The position numbers and the translations under genes are program-made. The notes below the pieces were generated by a model. That model was not told where the DNA came from. It saw nothing but the letters and a program-made list of their open reading frames with translations, and ran no database searches. From positions 2,604,001 through 2,668,000 of the forward strand of contig NZ_CP141606.1 in NCBI RefSeq assembly GCF_035593345.1: 64,000 bases of DNA, written 5' to 3'. The stretch comes from Lelliottia sp. JS-SCA-14. Its GTDB lineage: Bacteria > Pseudomonadota > Gammaproteobacteria > Enterobacterales > Enterobacteriaceae. Within the stretch, counting starts at the first letter, position 1. Each line of letters begins with the position of its first letter. Below are positions 1 to 9,769 of the stretch, piece after piece.

Positions 1-623
1 AGCCCCTGCTGTTTGCATTGATGAAGATAATCAGTCCAGGCCTGGGCAATCGCCGCCAGACGGTTTTCGTCCGCCGGTGCCAGCGGGTCCAGCCCCGCGC
101 AGAGTTCACGCCATTTTGCCGACCACTCCGCGCGCTGGCCCTGCAACAGACCGGTCATTTGCCGCGACCAGCTCAGATAATCCTGGGCCAGCATCGGTAA
201 ATCGAGCAGCCATTCGCCGGGATAATCGACGATTTCCAGATACAGCGTGGAGGTCTCTTTGAAATGGCGCAGCACAGATTCGTTCGAGCGAAAACGCAGG
301 GCGAGGCGGATCTCGCTCACGCCGCGCGTCGGCGTCGGCCAGGCGGGCGGCGTGCCGTACAGCTGCGCCAGCCCTTCGTCATAGGTAAAACGCGGGATAC
401 CAAAGTCGCGCTGGGGTACGCGTTTGACGCCGAGCAGGCGCTCTTCGCGCGCGGCGCTCAGCAGCGGCAGACGCGCCCCGGCGTGTAAATTGAGCAGCTG
501 GTTAACCATCGCGGTGATAAACGCAGTTTTGCCGCTGCGGCTTAATCCCGTGACCGCCAGCCGTAAATGGCGGTCTACGCCACGGTTAACCAGTGAGTTG
601 AATTCGTTTTTGAGTCGCTTCAT
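1..623 (-). CDS. ycjX: YcjX family P-loop protein, N-terminal part (cut by window edge)
   Basis: This is the first ~207 residues of a YcjX (DUF463) protein; the rest lies left of the window. The start MKRLKNEF is followed by a P-loop GLSRSGKT at residues 26-33 and the conserved stretch IVDYPGEW, both typical of this putative nucleotide-binding family. In E. coli ycjX is followed by ycjF and is linked to the phage-shock/sigma-32 response; the function is not established. An in-frame ATG two codons upstream (629) is possible. It diverges from ycjW across a ~150-bp regulatory gap. Identification is by recalled similarity and is strong. Confidence 0.93.
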   Translation of the reverse strand, partial: MKRLKNEFNSLVNRGVDRHLRLAVTGLSRSGKTAFITAMVNQLLNLHAGARLPLLSAAREERLLGVKRVPQRDFGIPRFTYDEGLAQLYGTPPAWPTPTRGVSEIRLALRFRSNESVLRHFKETSTLYLEIVDYPGEWLLDLPMLAQDYLSWSRQMTGLLQGQRAEWSAKWRELCAGLDPLAPADENRLAAIAQAWTDYLHQCKQQG

Positions 624-746
624 CGCCATCCTGTTTTGCCCCGAAGACCGCTGATATCAGCTTCAGAATACAATAAATTGGGGCAGATCGTTGATTTTCA
701 ATTCATTGTCACTGTCATTCCCGTTTTTTCTCCCGTAATATAAACC

Positions 747-760
747 CACTACCGCTATCA
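747..760 (+). promoter_or_regulatory. Weak candidate YcjW site in front of ycjW
   Basis: The bases ACCGCTATCA at 751-760 match 9 of 10 positions of the right part (ACCGCTACCA) of the 14-bp operator found at ycjM and ycjU; over the full 14 bp the match is 9 of 14. It lies 17 bp ahead of the ycjW start, where an autoregulatory site would be expected. The left half is poorly conserved, so this is only a candidate. Confidence 0.35.
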
Positions 761-776
761 TGGAGTTGTAAGGTGT

Positions 777-1787
777 ATGTCACCCACCATTTATGATATT
801 GCACGCGTTGCAGGCGTATCAAAATCAACCGTGTCCAGGGTTCTTAACAAGCAAACAAATATCTCCCCGGAAGCGCTTGAGAAAGTGCAAAAAGCGATTG
901 ATGAATTAAATTATCAACCCAACAAACTTGCCCGAGCCCTGACCTCTTCGGGCTTTGACGCGATCATGGTTATTTCCACGCGTTCAGCAAAAACCACAGC
1001 CGGTAATCCTTTCTTCTCCGACGTTCTGCACACCATTACCGAAAAAGCCGAAGAGGAAGGTTTTGACGTTATTTTGCAGACCTCGAAAAGCAGCGAAGAT
1101 GATTTGCAGAAATGCGAAAGTAAAATTAAGCAAAAAATGGTCAAGGGAATTATCATGCTCAGTTCACCGGCTGATGAATCCTTTTTCCCCCGTCTCGACA
1201 GCTACGGTATTCCGGTGGTGGTAATTGGTAAAGTCGAAGGGGATTTCCAGAATATCTACTCTGTCGATACGGATAATTTCCACGGCAGCCAGATATTAAC
1301 CGAGACCTTTATTCAGAATGGTCATCGTAAAATTGCCTGCCTGCACGCCCCGCTCGATTATCACGTTTCCATCGATCGCCTGGCGGGCTATAAATCGAGC
1401 CTCGAAAAACACCAGATTGCATTCAACGAAGACTGGGTGGTCGACGGCGGTTATACCCACGAGAGCGCCCTTGAGGCCGCCTGCCAATTACTCTCTTCCG
1501 GGCAGCCGCCGCGCGCCGTGTTTGCGACCGACAGCATGAAATTGCTCGCCCTGTATCGCGCTGCGGACGAGCTCAACCTGATGATCCCGGAACAGCTGGC
1601 GGTCGCCGGATACACCGACCCTTTGCTGTCGCTGATTTTAACGCCGGAGCCGGGTGGTTTTGAGATCCCGACCCGACAGCTCGGCGAGCAGAGCTGCGAG
1701 GTGCTGTTTAACCGCATCGCCGGGAAAGCAGCGCCGCGTCAGGTGATTGTCGATACTCATCTGACCAAAACACGCTCTCTGCGCTGA
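777..1787 (+). CDS. ycjW: LacI/GalR-family transcriptional repressor YcjW
   Basis: A 336-residue LacI-family regulator. Residues 4-50 form the DNA-binding helix-turn-helix and hinge ([21 protein letters not shown]), followed by a periplasmic-binding-protein-like effector domain. E. coli YcjW is about 332 residues and has been reported to control the ycj cluster and an H2S-related response. Start: ATG at 777 preceded by GGAGTTGTAAGG. It lies outside the operon it presumably controls, separated by ompG, as in E. coli. The likely inducer is a sugar handled by the ycj enzymes; this is inference. Confidence 0.95.
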   Translation: MSPTIYDIARVAGVSKSTVSRVLNKQTNISPEALEKVQKAIDELNYQPNKLARALTSSGFDAIMVISTRSAKTTAGNPFFSDVLHTITEKAEEEGFDVILQTSKSSEDDLQKCESKIKQKMVKGIIMLSSPADESFFPRLDSYGIPVVVIGKVEGDFQNIYSVDTDNFHGSQILTETFIQNGHRKIACLHAPLDYHVSIDRLAGYKSSLEKHQIAFNEDWVVDGGYTHESALEAACQLLSSGQPPRAVFATDSMKLLALYRAADELNLMIPEQLAVAGYTDPLLSLILTPEPGGFEIPTRQLGEQSCEVLFNRIAGKAAPRQVIVDTHLTKTRSLR

Positions 1788-1789
1788 AA

Positions 1790-1811
1790 CCAGGGGCGTT
1801 TCAGCCCCTGG
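1790..1811. terminator. Hairpin between convergent ycjW and ompG
   Basis: CCAGGGGC and GCCCCTGG form an 8-bp perfect stem with a 6-nt loop between the two convergent stop codons. Only a short T run follows on the minus side, so it may be a weak or bidirectional terminator. Confidence 0.6.
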
Positions 1812-1820
1812 CATCCAGCC

Positions 1821-2735
1821 TTAAAACGCGTAGTTCACGCCCACGCCCGCGTAGTGGAAGCGGTCGTTTTTACCTTCATCATGATTTTGCCACTCGTAGG
1901 CATATTCCAGGGTCATGGAAAGCCCATTGGTAAAATCATAGGCGTAGAGCATACCCAGTCGGTTGAAATCGTGCCCTTCGCGCTCAGGATCGTCCTGCCA
2001 GTCCCAGTTCGACCACCGATCCAGACCAATGCGGGTATACGGCGTTAAGGTGGTATTACCCAGAGAGATCGGTAAATAGGCGCGAATTTCCTGCGTGGAG
2101 AACTCACCGTTATTTCGGCTACCGTCCATATTAAAGCCGCGCTCTAAATAGTAATTCGCTTTCGCCGAAAAGGTTTCGTTAATGGTCCAGGTAAATCCGG
2201 TTTCGGTTTCCACGCGGCTGTCGGAATAACCGGTTTTTTCCAAATCGTTGGCAAACTGATACATCGCAAACCAGCCGCTAAAGCGCCAGTCATCGCTCAG
2301 TTTCAGATCCCAGTCGGGCTGAATTTTATAGCGCTGCATATTTGCGGTTCCGTCTTTCGCACCGTGCTCATCTTTAAAATGATAACTGTAATTACGAAAA
2401 CCGCCGGTCAGGCCGAAAGTAAAATCATCGGTGCCGATAAAACGATAGCGCAGTTCAAGCTCCGGACGGTCGAAATAGGTGCCACGGGTCATGCTGCTGT
2501 AATCCACCGGACCTTCCTGATACATCGCCATGGAAATTGTTCAGGCGTCGTAAGTGGCATTAAACCAGACGGAGGGTTCATATAAACCGTCTTTATCTTC
2601 GCCCTGCCCCTCGACGTTTTCAATTTCATACATGGCACCGATATTAAAAGCCCACTTATCAGTATTTTCTGCAGCATGGACGCATGTTGCCCCTGCGCAT
2701 AATAAAAGCGCAGCACATCTTTGTAGAGTACTCAT
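1821..2735 (-). pseudogene. ompG: OmpG monomeric porin, interrupted by an in-frame TGA
   Basis: Reading from ATG 2735 (SD AAGGAAT) gives a signal peptide and the start of OmpG (FNIGAMYEIENVEGQGED), then a TGA at 2541-2543. The same frame continues without shift into the remaining porin up to 1821, ending in the typical aromatic terminus GVGVNYAF. Aligned to recalled E. coli OmpG (301 aa), the stop falls exactly on a conserved Trp (PWRIALAYYQEG in E. coli), so TGG to TGA is the simplest change; total length is otherwise normal (~304 codons). As read, only a 64-residue fragment would be made. A sequencing error or readthrough cannot be excluded. OmpG is a 14-strand beta-barrel channel for sugars. 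Confidence 0.85.
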
Positions 2736-2765
2736 TTCTATATTCCTTTATAAAATAACAGCTAA

Positions 2766-2790
2766 AAAGCCGGGAAGAGAAATTCCCGGC
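2766..2790 (-). terminator. Rho-independent terminator of the ycj operon
   Basis: GCCGGGAA (2769-2776) pairs with TTCCCGGC (2783-2790) around a 6-nt loop, and on the minus strand the stem is followed by TTTTTA. It lies just past the ycjV stop, between ycjV and ompG. Confidence 0.85.
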
Positions 2791-2800
2791 AACGAACTTT

Positions 2801-3883
2801 TTATCTAATCGCTATTTCGCTATCAGCGTCGAAGAAGTGAGATTTATCCATTTCAAACTGAATCGCCAGATTATCCCCGGCGCGGTAGTCATTTACCGCC
2901 CCTGCGCGAAGCACCAATTCATGCCCACCGACGGCGGCGTACAGCATAAATTCCGCCCCGGTGAGCTCTGCGACGCTGACTTTAGCGTTGATTTCAGACG
3001 GTATTCCTGGAGAGGTGAGGATATCTTCCGGCCTGATGCCAAAGACCACTGCCTTACGCTGATAGCCCAAAACATTCAGGGTCGCGAGTTTTTCTTCCGG
3101 GATTTCCAGGCGCAGGGTTTCGGTGACGAAATAACGGCCATCAATGGCACCGCGAATAAAGTTCATGGCCGGAGAGCCAATAAACCCGGCGACAAACATA
3201 TTGGCCGGTTCGTTATAGACCTGCTTCGGTGCTCCCACCTGCTGAATAAATCCGTCTTTGAGGATCACAATCCGCGTCGCCATGGTCATGGCTTCCGTTT
3301 GATCGTGCGTCACGTAGATCATGGTGGTGTTCAGCTTCTGATGCAGCTTGCTGATTTCCGCGCGCATCTGCACACGCAGTTTGGCATCAAGGTTAGAAAG
3401 GGGCTCATCCATCAGGAACACACCCGCCTCACGCACGATCGCTCGCCCAAGCGCCACGCGCTGGCGTTGCCCGCCGGACAGCGCGCCCGGTTTACGCTTT
3501 AAGTAATCCCGCAGTCCCAGGATTTGCGCCGCCCAGTTGACCCTCTCCTCAATCACCGCCGGGGAAATTTTTTGCATTTTCAGGCCAAAGGCCATGTTGT
3601 CGTAAACGGTCATATGCGGATAGAGCGCGTAGTTCTGGAACACCATCGCGATATCGCGCGATTTGGCCGGAACATCGTTCATCCGCACGCCGTCGATCAC
3701 CAGATCCCCGGCGCTGATCTCCTCCAGCCCGGCAATCATGCGCAGGGTCGTGGATTTGCCGCAGCCTGACGGGCCCACAAAAACGATAAACTCTTTATCC
3801 TCAATTTCGAGGCTAAAATCCTTCACCACGTGGACCTGGTTGTCGTAAATTTTTTGAATATGTGTCAGAGATAGTTGAGCCAT
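2801..3883 (-). CDS. ycjV: ABC sugar importer ATPase (MsmX/UgpC type)
   Basis: A 360-residue carbohydrate-uptake ATPase: Walker A GPSGCGKST (37-45), signature LSGGQRQR (135-142), Walker B VFLMDEP (155-161), then a C-terminal TOBE/OB-type regulatory region with GIRPEDI. It would energise the YcjNOP importer. In E. coli K-12 ycjV is generally annotated as a truncated pseudogene, whereas this copy is full length. It is the last gene of the minus-strand operon, 9 nt after ycjU, with SD AAGGGGG before ATG 3883. Confidence 0.93.
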   Translation of the reverse strand: MAQLSLTHIQKIYDNQVHVVKDFSLEIEDKEFIVFVGPSGCGKSTTLRMIAGLEEISAGDLVIDGVRMNDVPAKSRDIAMVFQNYALYPHMTVYDNMAFGLKMQKISPAVIEERVNWAAQILGLRDYLKRKPGALSGGQRQRVALGRAIVREAGVFLMDEPLSNLDAKLRVQMRAEISKLHQKLNTTMIYVTHDQTEAMTMATRIVILKDGFIQQVGAPKQVYNEPANMFVAGFIGSPAMNFIRGAIDGRYFVTETLRLEIPEEKLATLNVLGYQRKAVVFGIRPEDILTSPGIPSEINAKVSVAELTGAEFMLYAAVGGHELVLRAGAVNDYRAGDNLAIQFEMDKSHFFDADSEIAIR

Positions 3884-3892
3884 TTTGCCCCC

Positions 3893-4570
3893 TTATTGAT
3901 GCCGGTTCGGGCCGCGCGCGGCGTGCCAGAAGTCGGTTAAACAGTGCCAGGTCAGTTCATCCGTGGACGAAAGCCGTAAACCGGCGTCGAATAAATCGTC
4001 ACCAATTCCGACCGATAACATCCTCGCCGCGTTGATCGCCGCAACCCCTGCCTGCGCATCTTCAATACCTATCGCCTGCTCTGGGGTGACGTCTAAGCCT
4101 GCGCAGGCCGCGAGAAAGATTTCCGGATGCGGTTTTGAGTGCTGAATGCGCGAGGCGTCGGCGCAGAAATCAAAAGCGCGGTCGATCTCCAGCGCTTTAA
4201 GGATTGCAGGCGCGTTGAGGGAGACCGACGCCAGCCCGATGCGCACGTTCGCTTCACGAATGTCTGCCAGTACCTGAGCAATCCCCGGCAGGAGTGAATC
4301 GCGGGTGAGTCCCTTAAGCGACTCGACGTAAAGCGTATTTTTGGTCTGCGCCAGTTGTACGCATTCCGCCTGGCTGTATGCCTTTTCCTTACCGCCGTGG
4401 CGCAAGATGCGCGCCAGCGAGTCCATCCGGCTAATTCCCTTCAGCCCGGCGTTGAACTCCTCATCGATGTGAATACCGATCTGCACAGCAACGCGCTGCC
4501 ACGCGAGAAAATGCAGATGCGCGGTATCGGTGATCACCCCATCCAGATCGAAAATGATGGCTTTAAGCAT
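3893..4570 (-). CDS. ycjU: Beta-phosphoglucomutase (HAD superfamily)
   Basis: A 225-residue HAD phosphatase-fold enzyme. The nucleophile motif DLDGVITD appears near the N terminus, followed by the cap signature LKGISR and the C-terminal IGIEDAQAG. The family interconverts beta-glucose-1-P and glucose-6-P, so it would take beta-glucose-1-P made by the kojibiose phosphorylase YcjT. The start is ATG 4570 ([11 protein letters not shown]) with a strong SD GGAGGG; a longer frame upstream adds unrelated residues. The start overlaps the ycjT stop in ATGCTTAA. Confidence 0.94.
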   Translation of the reverse strand: MLKAIIFDLDGVITDTAHLHFLAWQRVAVQIGIHIDEEFNAGLKGISRMDSLARILRHGGKEKAYSQAECVQLAQTKNTLYVESLKGLTRDSLLPGIAQVLADIREANVRIGLASVSLNAPAILKALEIDRAFDFCADASRIQHSKPHPEIFLAACAGLDVTPEQAIGIEDAQAGVAAINAARMLSVGIGDDLFDAGLRLSSTDELTWHCLTDFWHAARGPNRHQ

Positions 4571-6818
4571 CACTGCTGCCCTCCGTGGTAGCGGTCCCAA
4601 CAAAAGGTAAATCTGAACCCGTCAGGTGTAGATTTTCGCCCCACAGCGTCAGCGTCACTGGCGCGGTAGAATCGATCGTCACAGTCGCGCCTTCAACGTA
4701 AATATCAAGCCGTGCCTGACGCCATTTAAGAGAGAACTTCAGGTGCTGCCAGTGCTCAGGCAGCTTCGGTGCCAGATGCAACTCGCCGTCGATAACCTGC
4801 ATCCCGGCAAAACCCTGAACAACCCCCGACCAGATTGCCCCTGTCGCGGCGGCGTGGATCCCGTCGTCACAGCTGTGCGGATCCTCACCCAGATCGATAG
4901 CCGCGCCTGCGCGCCAGAACTGATACGCTTGCGCAGTGTCACCGCAACGGGCAGCGACGATGCCGTGGATCGCCTGGCTCAGAGAGGAGTCATGGATGGT
5001 GCGCGGTTCATAAAACGCCAGGTTCGCCGCACACTGCTCGCGGTCAAACTTCTCCGGCAGCAGATAGTTAAGCATCACCACGTCCGCCTGCTTGAGGATC
5101 TGCATCTCATTCACCTCTGCGCGCGAGTAGTCGAGCAGAATGGTTTGCTTACCGGCTTTCGCTTTGTAGCCGCTAAGATCGATGGCCGGCTTCGCCATAA
5201 AGGTGTCATCCTGCGGGAGCACGCCCTGTTCGTCTGGGGACGGTAGCCACAGCCGCGCCAGGAAATCCTGAGCCGCCTGCACAAAGGCGTTATCGCTGCG
5301 CTCAAACTGCTGCATAAATTTCAGCGCGTCATGCACGTTTTGCCAGGCCATAAAATTGGTGAAGGCGTTGTTATTCACGTGCTCGGTGTATTCATCCGGG
5401 CCGATAACGTCATGGATTTCCAGTCGGCCATTGACGTCAGTCGCCCGTGAAATCCAGAACGATGCGGTTTCCATCAGCAGCGTCAGCCCTTCATGGCGCA
5501 TGAATTCGCGGTCGTGCGTCGCATGCCAGTAGGCCACCACGGCCCAGGCGATATCGGCCACGATATGATGCTCAGCCAGCGCCGAGGCCACTTTCTGCCG
5601 CACGCCGGTGCGGATATTAATAGCCGCAAACTCAGGGGTTTCCTCCTGCCCTGTCGCGGCACTCTCCCAGGGGAATAGTACGCCGGACCAGCCATTACGC
5701 CGGGCTTTCTCACGCGCCCCGGCCAGGTTTAGCCAGCGGTAGCGCAGTAAACTGCGGGCCGTTTGTGGATGAGTAAACAGGTGGAACGGCAGGAGGAAGA
5801 TTTCCGTGTCCCAGAATACATGGCCTTTATAGCCTTCCCCGGTTAGCCCTTTCGCGGCGATGCTGCAGCGATCGTCGTGCGCGGGCGTCATGGCCGTCAG
5901 CTGCCAGACGGCGTAATCCAGCGCGCGCTGATCCTGAGGATCATCAGAGCAGACCTCCACGCGGCAGGTTTGCCAGATATTTTGCCAGGCCAGCGCCGTC
6001 TGCGCCCGCAGCGCATCGTAGCCCTGGGCGGCGCAGCGTCTTAACTCGCACATCGCATTCTGCGCAAAGTCAGCAGACGCGAGGGTTTTATCGCTGCGAT
6101 GCGTGACCCAGACGATTTTCTCCAGCGTCACCGTCTCGCCCTTATGCGCCACAAGGGCATGGTGGCAATTCAGACGCCGGTTTTTGGCGGTGAAGCAGTT
6201 TTCACTTGCCACATTCAGCCGACAGCTCGCCGAAATCACCACCTCCGTCGCGCGATCCTGAGTGTCGTACACCCCTTGCAGATAATGCTGATCGAACACC
6301 TGAACTGAGGCTTCGTCCAGATGCTGGCGCCCGCTGTTGGTTTGCGTCGCGTCAATCCCCGTTGAGAGGCTGATGTGTGCTGCGTCATCCAGCGGCGTGA
6401 CGGAAAATTGCAGCGCGGCTAACGGGAGTTGATCCAGCGAGACAAAGCGGCGGCTGTCGATCTGAAAGCGTTTTCCGGTGGTTGAACGCCAGACCAGACG
6501 GCGATCCAGCTCACCGCAGGCAAAATCTAACTCACGCTGCCAGGAGAGGATCTCCCCCGCCAGCAGGGTAAAAGGCTCCCCGTCGAGCTGGAGCGAAATG
6601 CCGATCACGTCGGGAAGGTTGACGAGTTCGTTGGTTTCATCGCGCCCGGCACGATGATAAACGCCAGCCAGATACATCCCGCGCGTTTGCTGCGTGTAGT
6701 CTTCCTCGTGGCAGGCGCGGATCCCTATATAGCCGTTGCCACACGCCATAGTGGAAGCAAATTTGTTCAGACTGTGCGGGCTGAACGCCGGGTCGGAAAG
6801 ACGAGAAAGGGTCAGCAT
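4563..6818 (-). CDS. ycjT: Kojibiose phosphorylase (GH65)
   Basis: A 751-residue GH65 inverting phosphorylase, matching the ~755 aa of E. coli YcjT, which was shown to split kojibiose with phosphate into glucose and beta-glucose-1-P. The catalytic domain holds [11 protein letters not shown] (335-345) and the general-acid motif [10 protein letters not shown] (471-480, Glu476). The start ATG 6818 has SD GAGAGCGTGG and overlaps the ycjS stop; the stop overlaps the ycjU start, indicating translational coupling. The product feeds YcjU. Confidence 0.95.
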   Translation of the reverse strand: MLTLSRLSDPAFSPHSLNKFASTMACGNGYIGIRACHEEDYTQQTRGMYLAGVYHRAGRDETNELVNLPDVIGISLQLDGEPFTLLAGEILSWQRELDFACGELDRRLVWRSTTGKRFQIDSRRFVSLDQLPLAALQFSVTPLDDAAHISLSTGIDATQTNSGRQHLDEASVQVFDQHYLQGVYDTQDRATEVVISASCRLNVASENCFTAKNRRLNCHHALVAHKGETVTLEKIVWVTHRSDKTLASADFAQNAMCELRRCAAQGYDALRAQTALAWQNIWQTCRVEVCSDDPQDQRALDYAVWQLTAMTPAHDDRCSIAAKGLTGEGYKGHVFWDTEIFLLPFHLFTHPQTARSLLRYRWLNLAGAREKARRNGWSGVLFPWESAATGQEETPEFAAINIRTGVRQKVASALAEHHIVADIAWAVVAYWHATHDREFMRHEGLTLLMETASFWISRATDVNGRLEIHDVIGPDEYTEHVNNNAFTNFMAWQNVHDALKFMQQFERSDNAFVQAAQDFLARLWLPSPDEQGVLPQDDTFMAKPAIDLSGYKAKAGKQTILLDYSRAEVNEMQILKQADVVMLNYLLPEKFDREQCAANLAFYEPRTIHDSSLSQAIHGIVAARCGDTAQAYQFWRAGAAIDLGEDPHSCDDGIHAAATGAIWSGVVQGFAGMQVIDGELHLAPKLPEHWQHLKFSLKWRQARLDIYVEGATVTIDSTAPVTLTLWGENLHLTGSDLPFVGTATTEGSSDA
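4586..4599 (-). promoter_or_regulatory. Second copy of the putative YcjW operator, inside ycjT ahead of ycjU
   Basis: TGGTAGCGGTCCCA here is identical, base for base, to the 14-mer at the ycjM promoter (14505-14518), and the flank AAAGG is also kept. It lies in the last codons of ycjT, 16 bp upstream of the ycjU ATG and just ahead of its SD. The partial two-fold symmetry with a central CG is typical of LacI-family operators. Likely an internal control point; binding is inferred. Confidence 0.6.
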
Positions 6819-7879
6819 AATTCCACGCTCTCCCGTGTTTCCGCCGATTGATACAGCGCGGCCACCAGCTGCTGGACAACCAGCCCCTGTTCGGCGTCGG
6901 CAATCATCACCGGCTCGCCCATTACGTGGCGCACAAAGGCATCCATGCTGCGCAGATGGCGCTGATCGTCCGCTTCGTCGCGGCTTAAAATCGTCTGCAG
7001 TTCGCCGCCCACGTCGTCATAGATATGCGCCGGGAACAGCGTCGCACCCGCTTTTTCACCGCAAAATGAGACGTTCATGATCGACTGCTCGCGAATGTTG
7101 AGTGCAAACGAGGTATCAAGGCGCAAAATCCCGCCGTTGCAAAACTCGATAGTGCCGAAAAGCGCATCTTCGACGGTGTAGCTTTTCGGGTCCCACTCGC
7201 CAAACTGGCCGCGATATTTCGTGGTGCCGAGCTTCTGAAAACTGTGTGCCGTGACGCGTTTGACCGCCGGAAAGCCGAGCACGTACATCGCCACGTCCAG
7301 CATGTGAATACCGATATCGATCAGCGGTCCGCCGCCCTGCAGCGACTTGTTGGTGAAGGCGCCCCAGCCCGGCACGCCGCAGCGGCGCAAGGCCTGCGCG
7401 CGGGTGACGTAGATCTCGCCAAAGGTGCCGTCCAGCACCGCTTCGCGCAGCAGTTGGGCGTCCAGCGCAAAACGATGGTGAAAATCGTAGGCCAGCACTT
7501 TTCCGGCTTTTCGTGCCGCCAGACGCATCTGGTCTGCCTGTTCTGGCGTCATCGCTGGCGGCTTCTCGCACATCACGTGACAGCCCGCCGCCAGCGCCGC
7601 CATCACATGTTCAAAGTGAAAACGGTTTGGCGAGCAGACGCTCACGATGTCGGGTTTAGCCTCCTGCAACATCAGCCTTAAATCCTGATACGCCCCGGCG
7701 ATGGCGTGGCGTTCAGCGAACGCCTGCGCCTGATCCAGGCGGCTGTCCATGACAGCCACCATCTGCAGATCGGTTCGCGTGGCGTAGTACGAGGCATGCA
7801 CTTTGTCTGCTACCTGCCCGGCGCCAATAATGGCGACGCGCAGAGGCAAAGGTGTTGAAGCACTCATCACGCTCGTCAT
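6812..7879 (-). CDS. ycjS: D-glucoside 3-dehydrogenase (Gfo/Idh/MocA family)
   Basis: About 355 residues with an N-terminal Rossmann motif AIIGAGQVADKVH and the EKPPA motif characteristic of Gfo/Idh/MocA oxidoreductases. E. coli YcjS oxidises or reduces C3 of D-glucosides with NAD(H), working with YcjR and YcjQ to convert gulosides to glucosides. ATG 7879 lines up with the E. coli start; the alternative ATG 7867 has better spacing from AAGGA. The gene begins a few bases after the ycjR stop and overlaps ycjT by 7 nt. Confidence 0.93.
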   Translation of the reverse strand: MTSVMSASTPLPLRVAIIGAGQVADKVHASYYATRTDLQMVAVMDSRLDQAQAFAERHAIAGAYQDLRLMLQEAKPDIVSVCSPNRFHFEHVMAALAAGCHVMCEKPPAMTPEQADQMRLAARKAGKVLAYDFHHRFALDAQLLREAVLDGTFGEIYVTRAQALRRCGVPGWGAFTNKSLQGGGPLIDIGIHMLDVAMYVLGFPAVKRVTAHSFQKLGTTKYRGQFGEWDPKSYTVEDALFGTIEFCNGGILRLDTSFALNIREQSIMNVSFCGEKAGATLFPAHIYDDVGGELQTILSRDEADDQRHLRSMDAFVRHVMGEPVMIADAEQGLVVQQLVAALYQSAETRESVELC

Positions 7880-7881
7880 CC

Positions 7882-8670
7882 TTAGCAATCGCGTAAATAG
7901 TTGAGTGAAGCCTGATAGGCTTTGGCCGGATCCTCGGCGCGTACGCGGCACTCATACACCACGTAGCCCTGATAATCATCGGCGCGGAGCTGATCAAAGA
8001 GCGCGGCAAAATCCAGCGACCCGCTGCCCGGCTGATAGCGATGGTTGTCGGCGATATGGACGTGGCCCAGCCTGTCGCGGTTGGCGTGCAGCGCTCCAGT
8101 CAGTGAGTCTTCTTCGATATTCATATGGTAGAAATCGCCGATGATATGCACGTGCTTAAGATCGTTCTCTTCGATGTAGCGACGCGCGTCAGCCAGAGTG
8201 TTGATCATGTGATCCTGATAGCGGTTGAGCGGTTCAAGGTAGACGGTGGTTCCGGTGCGCGCCGCCACCTCGTCGAGCCGGCGCAGGGATGCACTGACCG
8301 CCTTGCGATCGTCTGCCAGGCTGCGCGGAGAGGTCATCGGTGGTAGACGGAAGGTGAACATACCCCAGGCCGCGGGGACGATAATGCCCTTCCCGCCCAC
8401 TTCACTTAAGGCTTCGAGAATGCGTTCGATCTGCTGTAACCCCTTCAGACGACGCTCTTCAATAAAATCACCGATCCAGCCGTCGTAGCCGCCGCAGGCG
8501 GTGGTCACCGGCAGACCGGTGGCTTTGATGGCGGCTTTGACTTCCGCCAGATTGTCTACCAGCAGCTTGCCGTCGATTTCATAGCCGTCAAAACCCATCG
8601 CTTTGATGTACTGGAATTTTTCAAGAATATTGGCCGGGAAAAAGGCCTGGTTCTGCGTTGCAATTTTCAT
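7882..8670 (-). CDS. ycjR: 3-dehydro-D-guloside 4-epimerase (xylose isomerase-like TIM barrel)
   Basis: A 262-residue AP-endonuclease-2/xylose-isomerase-like TIM barrel, identical in length to E. coli YcjR. The expected metal ligands are present as Glu146 (YLEPLNRY), Asp179 (IGDFYH), His205 (GHVHIAD) and Glu240. YcjR epimerises C4 of 3-keto-gulosides to 3-keto-glucosides, the central step between YcjQ and YcjS. It lies between those two genes in one operon. Confidence 0.94.
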   Translation of the reverse strand: MKIATQNQAFFPANILEKFQYIKAMGFDGYEIDGKLLVDNLAEVKAAIKATGLPVTTACGGYDGWIGDFIEERRLKGLQQIERILEALSEVGGKGIIVPAAWGMFTFRLPPMTSPRSLADDRKAVSASLRRLDEVAARTGTTVYLEPLNRYQDHMINTLADARRYIEENDLKHVHIIGDFYHMNIEEDSLTGALHANRDRLGHVHIADNHRYQPGSGSLDFAALFDQLRADDYQGYVVYECRVRAEDPAKAYQASLNYLRDC

Positions 8671-8687
8671 CGTTTGCTCTCCTTAGC

Positions 8688-9740
8688 TTAAAAAGTGACG
8701 CCCATTTTGATGCTCAGTTCCGGATGCTTATCGACGTAGGTCATATAGCTTTCGGCACTGGTTTCGAAACTCACCACCGGATCGATCAGATCCTCGCAGT
8801 TGAGATAGCCATTCATCAGCAGTTCCCAGCAGGTCTCTTCGATGCGCTTGCGGCTCCAGCGCGGGTAGTCCGGGTTTGGCTCGCTGCAGGCGCGCGAGAA
8901 GACGATCTTCACGTTGTTGAAATGCGCTTCGCGGCCGAGGTTGAACCCTTCGGCGAAAGGTTTGGCGAATGCGACGTAGGAGATGGTGCCGCCGTACGCC
9001 AGCCCGCGCAGGGCGGATTGCAGCGCGTCGGCATAACCGCTGGTTTCGATGATGATGTCCGCGCCCTGTTTGCCGGTGAGCTGTTTAATCTCCAGCCCCA
9101 CGTCAGTCCCGATCGGGTTGAGGCAGAAATCTGCGCCGTGGCGACGGGCAATGTCGCAGCGGTGTTCGATAGGATCGACGCCAATCACAATGGAAGCGCC
9201 CGCCTTTTTCGCCAGTTGAATCGCGATCTGGCCAATCGCGCCTAACCCGACGACCACGACAAAATCACCAACGCGCACGTTGGCATCACGCACGCCGCTC
9301 ATGGCAAACTGCGCCGGGTCATAGCAGACGGCGTTTTTCCATGACGCGCCCTGCGGCATTTTGCGCAGCTTGTAGTTATTAACGGCGTTGACGATCACCG
9401 TCTCCTGCAGCGGGCCGTAGCAGCAGACGGAATCCCCGATCTGATACTCGCTGACGTCCGCGCCACATTCCACGATGTCGCCGACGATCATGTTGCCGAG
9501 CTGGAATTTACCGAACTCAATCCCGCGAGCCGTACCCTCTTCACGCGGGGTGAACATCTGCCACTCGCTATTGAACTCTTCGTCGATAAACGGGCTTGCC
9601 GCACGGAAATCCACCACTTCGGTTCCGTGTTTTGGCGCACCAAAACGTGAGCGAATTTTGACTTCGTTGGTCGCCACCGGGCGGTCTTCATACTGGACCA
9701 GCGCGGCCACACGCGGCGCTGTCGCAACTAACTTTTTCAT
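8688..9740 (-). CDS. ycjQ: D-guloside 3-dehydrogenase (MDR family)
   Basis: A 350-residue medium-chain dehydrogenase/reductase with the cofactor motif VVVGLGAIGQIA in the middle and a catalytic N-terminal domain (EVVDFRAASPF, GDIVECG). Length and sequence agree with E. coli YcjQ, which oxidises C3 of D-gulosides using NAD and starts the YcjQ-YcjR-YcjS conversion. It follows ycjP by 29 nt. Confidence 0.93.
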   Translation of the reverse strand: MKKLVATAPRVAALVQYEDRPVATNEVKIRSRFGAPKHGTEVVDFRAASPFIDEEFNSEWQMFTPREEGTARGIEFGKFQLGNMIVGDIVECGADVSEYQIGDSVCCYGPLQETVIVNAVNNYKLRKMPQGASWKNAVCYDPAQFAMSGVRDANVRVGDFVVVVGLGAIGQIAIQLAKKAGASIVIGVDPIEHRCDIARRHGADFCLNPIGTDVGLEIKQLTGKQGADIIIETSGYADALQSALRGLAYGGTISYVAFAKPFAEGFNLGREAHFNNVKIVFSRACSEPNPDYPRWSRKRIEETCWELLMNGYLNCEDLIDPVVSFETSAESYMTYVDKHPELSIKMGVTF

Positions 9741-9769
9741 GCCTGACTCCTTGTTAAAAACTGGCCGCC

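Noticed and set aside
2541..2543. TGA in ompG as a selenocysteine codon
   Set aside because: OmpG has no selenocysteine role, the aligned residue is Trp and no SECIS-like hairpin was evident just downstream; a nonsense change is simpler.
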